A program made the position numbers and the translations under genes. DNA of 6,151 bases, taken from assembly GCA_937925645.1 (NCBI GenBank), contig CALAMB010000057.1, positions 1 through 6,151 on the forward strand. Reading direction: 5' to 3'. The notes beneath the pieces were generated by a model. That model saw nothing but the letters and a program-made list of their open reading frames with translations. It was not told the origin of the DNA and did not search any database. The stretch comes from an uncultured Acidobacteriota bacterium. GTDB lineage: Bacteria; Acidobacteriota; JAAYUB01. The first letter of the stretch is position 1. The number at the start of each line of letters is the position of its first letter. Positions 5,836 through 6,151 of the stretch are shown one piece after another.

Positions 5836-6151
5836 ATGAAGGATGAAACCCGTCGGAAGGTCAAGTCGGATTTCAAGGAGTTCGTGGGCTCGGCCAAGCA
5901 GGCGGCCACCGAAATCAGCGAACAGCTGGGACGCCAGGCCGAGAAAATCATGGATGAGGCGAAGGCCGTGCACCGGCAGCTCATCGTGTCGGTCCGGCTG
6001 GACGACGAGTCGGTGCGGCGTCTGGAACAGTTGCTGGAAGCCGGCGTCTGCCACACCCGGTCCGAAGCCGTCGCCTTTCTCACCCGCGAGGGGATCAAGG
6101 CCCGGCGCGACCTGTTCGACAAGATCGACGAGAAGATCGAGGAGATCCGGC
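5836..6151 (+). CDS. Ribbon-helix-helix-like protein with helical N-terminus, partial (first 105 aa)
   Basis: The gene starts at the ATG at 5836, with AAGGAGG (5822-5828) seven bases ahead, and runs off the right edge still open. Residues 1-48 (MKDETRRKVKSDFKEF onward) are highly charged and look like one long amphipathic helix, with no hydrophobic segment. Residues 49-88 fit a ribbon-helix-helix fold, the DNA-binding fold of CopG, ParD and NikR-type proteins: a strand (LIVSVRLD), helix A (DESVRRLEQLLEAG), then TRSEAVAFLTREGI as helix B. From 89 on (RRDLFDKIDEKIEEIR) another charged, probably coiled-coil helix begins. Such proteins usually bind as dimers and may repress their own promoters; the palindrome 120 bases upstream is a candidate site. 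A position of the fold within a helical protein is unusual, so it may instead serve dimerisation. Specific function is unknown. The longest frames on the opposite strand here are not genes. Confidence 0.8.
   Translation, partial: MKDETRRKVKSDFKEFVGSAKQAATEISEQLGRQAEKIMDEAKAVHRQLIVSVRLDDESVRRLEQLLEAGVCHTRSEAVAFLTREGIKARRDLFDKIDEKIEEIR

Noticed and set aside
5695..6122. Two overlapping - strand frames (119 and 131 codons) opposite the rightward gene
   Set aside because: The + strand frame has an ideal ribosome binding site and a coherent helical and ribbon-helix-helix-like product; the opposite frames have neither.

Overview
The window comes from a GC-rich bacterium; by eye about two thirds of the bases are G or C. 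Most genes have strong Shine-Dalgarno sites and a short distance to the next gene. Nothing in the sequence fixes the phylum. A free-living, environmentally sensing bacterium such as an acidobacterium or a deltaproteobacterium-like lineage is a guess from the style of the signalling, cyclophilin and esterase genes.

Layout: one divergent regulatory region (5576-5835) separates a rightward gene from a leftward block that fills the rest of the window. Rightward, a gene running off the right edge encodes a ribbon-helix-helix-like protein with a charged helical N-terminus. Leftward, in order of transcription, come truA (tRNA pseudouridine synthase A), a 42-codon small ORF, a Fes-type alpha/beta-hydrolase esterase with a CBM48-like N-terminus, a membrane-anchored PAS-PAS-GGDEF-EAL protein, a cyclophilin-type peptidyl-prolyl isomerase, and a single-domain PilZ protein. 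A strong GC-rich hairpin follows the PilZ stop codon at the left edge.

The first four leftward genes look like one operon. truA and the small ORF share an ATGA stop/start overlap, the small ORF and the esterase share another, and the esterase is separated from the PAS-GGDEF-EAL gene by 14 bases that contain its ribosome binding site. The cyclophilin follows after 79 bases with its own plausible promoter, and the PilZ gene after a further 118 bases.

Working together: the PAS-GGDEF-EAL protein could make and/or degrade cyclic di-GMP, and the PilZ protein carries both cyclic di-GMP binding motifs, so the left half holds a possible source/sink and a possible receptor. truA and the cyclophilin are housekeeping functions. 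The esterase and the small ORF have no assigned role. I see no mobile element, CRISPR array, rRNA or tRNA gene. I do not see a convincing new multi-gene system; the most unusual items are the doubly overlapped small ORF, the palindrome in the divergent promoter region beside a putative DNA-binding protein, and two substitutions in the EAL motifs.
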